Assembly (NCBI RefSeq): GCF_014640555.1
Contig: NZ_BMHE01000007.1
Location: forward strand, 124,001 to 188,000
Direction of reading: 5' to 3'
DNA: 64,000 nt
Source of the DNA: Paenibacillus marchantiophytorum
Lineage (GTDB): Bacteria > Bacillota > Bacilli > Paenibacillales > NBRC-103111
Shown: positions 63,296 through 64,000 of the stretch, in pieces
Layout: the number at the start of each line of letters is the position of its first letter
How positions within the stretch are numbered: the first letter of the stretch is position 1
Position numbers and translations under genes: made by a program
The notes under the pieces: model-generated
Databases searched by the model: none
What the model saw: only the letters and a program-made list of their open reading frames with translations
Told to the model about the DNA's origin: nothing

Positions 63296-64000
63296 TCATA
63301 ATAGCACTGGACTGATTCGCTCTAATAAGTATTTAGCCGTAAATTGGTCCGTGACCAGCACGTTCGCATACCTGCCTTGAAGGGCACCATAGATGCCGTC
63401 TACTTTCTTAGCACCACCGGCGACCAGAATGGATTGTTCTTTCCATTTTAATTCTTCCAATTCGATGCCAATTGTTCTTTGATTCAACTCTTCCGCACAA
63501 ATATTTCCGTTTATATCAATATAACGAGAACAAATATCTCCCGCGCCTTTTTCATAAATGACTTTCAAATCGGATTCGGTAAAATAATTGGCTTTAATCA
63601 GTACGGAATCTTCCGTAGGCGCCCCTACCGTTACAATAGCAATGTTGGATTGTTTGCCCAAATTAAGAATGTTGCGAATATGGCGATCCGCTTCGATCGC
63701 TTGCTTCACGACGGCATGATCGACAATCGCCGGAAGCGGTATGAAATATGGCGAAGTATGGAAGGCTTTGCCGAATAAATTAACGATTTCATAAGCATAC
63801 GTATTCGTTGCTGAGTGGCTGACGCCCCCGTTTAGCTGGACAACCTTAACATCCTTCAGATGCTTGTCTTTCAGATTGAGCGCGACCTCATAGAGTGTCG
63901 TCCCCCAAGTTGTGGAAATAATATCGCCATCCTTGACCGTTTCATATACATATTGTGCAGCACCTTCACCCAAGTACTTTTTGACAATCGCATCCTGATA
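63296..64000 (-). CDS. SorC/DeoR-type sugar-binding transcriptional regulator (partial)
   Basis: About 235 codons of the C-terminal sugar-phosphate-binding domain; the N-terminal HTH lies outside the window. The frame stays open to the last base (KKYLGEGAAQY), so the TTG at 63973 is not the start. Signatures: GDIISTTWGTTLYEVALNL, VKVVQLNGGVSHSATNTYAY, IAIVTVGAPTEDSVLI, GAGDICSRYIDINGN and ILVAGGAKKVDGIYGALQGR, typical of the SorC/CggR group that binds a phosphorylated sugar. It probably represses a sugar operon beyond the window. Confidence 0.85.
   Translation of the reverse strand, partial: YQDAIVKKYLGEGAAQYVYETVKDGDIISTTWGTTLYEVALNLKDKHLKDVKVVQLNGGVSHSATNTYAYEIVNLFGKAFHTSPYFIPLPAIVDHAVVKQAIEADRHIRNILNLGKQSNIAIVTVGAPTEDSVLIKANYFTESDLKVIYEKGAGDICSRYIDINGNICAEELNQRTIGIELEELKWKEQSILVAGGAKKVDGIYGALQGRYANVLVTDQFTAKYLLERISPVLL

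Noticed and set aside
1-64000. tRNA, rRNA, T-box or known riboswitch
   Set aside because: No cloverleaf, rRNA-like or T-box/riboswitch consensus was seen by eye; a covariance-model search would be needed to be certain.

Overview
The window looks like a chromosomal segment of a Gram-positive, spore-forming soil bacterium of the Paenibacillus type. This is inferred from gene content, not from a database search. The supporting features are AGGAGG-type ribosome binding sites, moderate GC, YesM/YesN/YesS-style sugar regulators, many CUT1-type sugar ABC transporters with lipoprotein binding proteins, an AdaA/Ogt pair, DUF4166, DUF6886 and CBO0543 proteins, and a remnant of a Paenibacillus-style cell-surface protein. 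No rRNA, tRNA, CRISPR array or intact insertion sequence was found.

Layout. 1-1013: end of a sensor kinase, a strong terminator and a CBO0543 membrane protein that lacks a normal start codon. 1025-2600: a siderophore-binding-protein remnant running into a block of ~290 bp intergenic repeats. 2.6-4.6 kb: a ThuA-domain protein divergent from an AraC regulator. 4.6-7.6 kb: a DNA repair cluster (adaA, ogt, an SPL-like radical SAM protein, divergent alkA). 7.7-14.7 kb: a sugar ABC importer with a sulfatase, divergent from a two-component system. 14.7-16.5 kb: an HtrA protease whose promoter carries six 11-bp-phased direct repeats, then ~112 bp tandem repeats. 16.6-26.4 kb: small accessory modules (pentapeptide repeat protein; Rrf2/flavoprotein/methyltransferase operon; phosphotransferase and its broken paralogue; DUF4166/DoxX pair; subtilase remnant; glycosyltransferase).

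26.4-39.8 kb is the most coherent system. It is a minus-strand locus for an acidic, rhamnogalacturonan-like polysaccharide: YesS-type regulator, YetA/PL26-like exo-lyase, GH105 unsaturated-uronyl hydrolase, LplB/LplC/LplA-type importer, oligogalacturonate lyase (PL22), sulfatase and DUF1961 protein. The sulfatase suggests that the substrate is sulfated or that the locus has been repurposed. 40.6-50.3 kb holds surface and secreted proteins and two MFS exporters. 50.4-51.7 kb is a 462 bp direct repeat full of palindromes. 51.7-58.5 kb is another sugar importer with its YesN/YesM two-component system. 58.7-60.1 kb is the DbpA-type RNA helicase. 60.2-62.65 kb is an eight-unit array of the same repeat family as at 1.2-2.6 kb, in the opposite orientation. 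The window ends with a DUF6886 protein and a SorC-type sugar-sensing regulator.

The most unusual signals are non-coding: the two inverted arrays of ~290-315 bp repeats, a ~20 bp core motif found in four gene-free regions, the palindrome-rich 462 bp duplication with a compensatory base change, the 112 bp hairpin repeats, and the phased operator of htrA.
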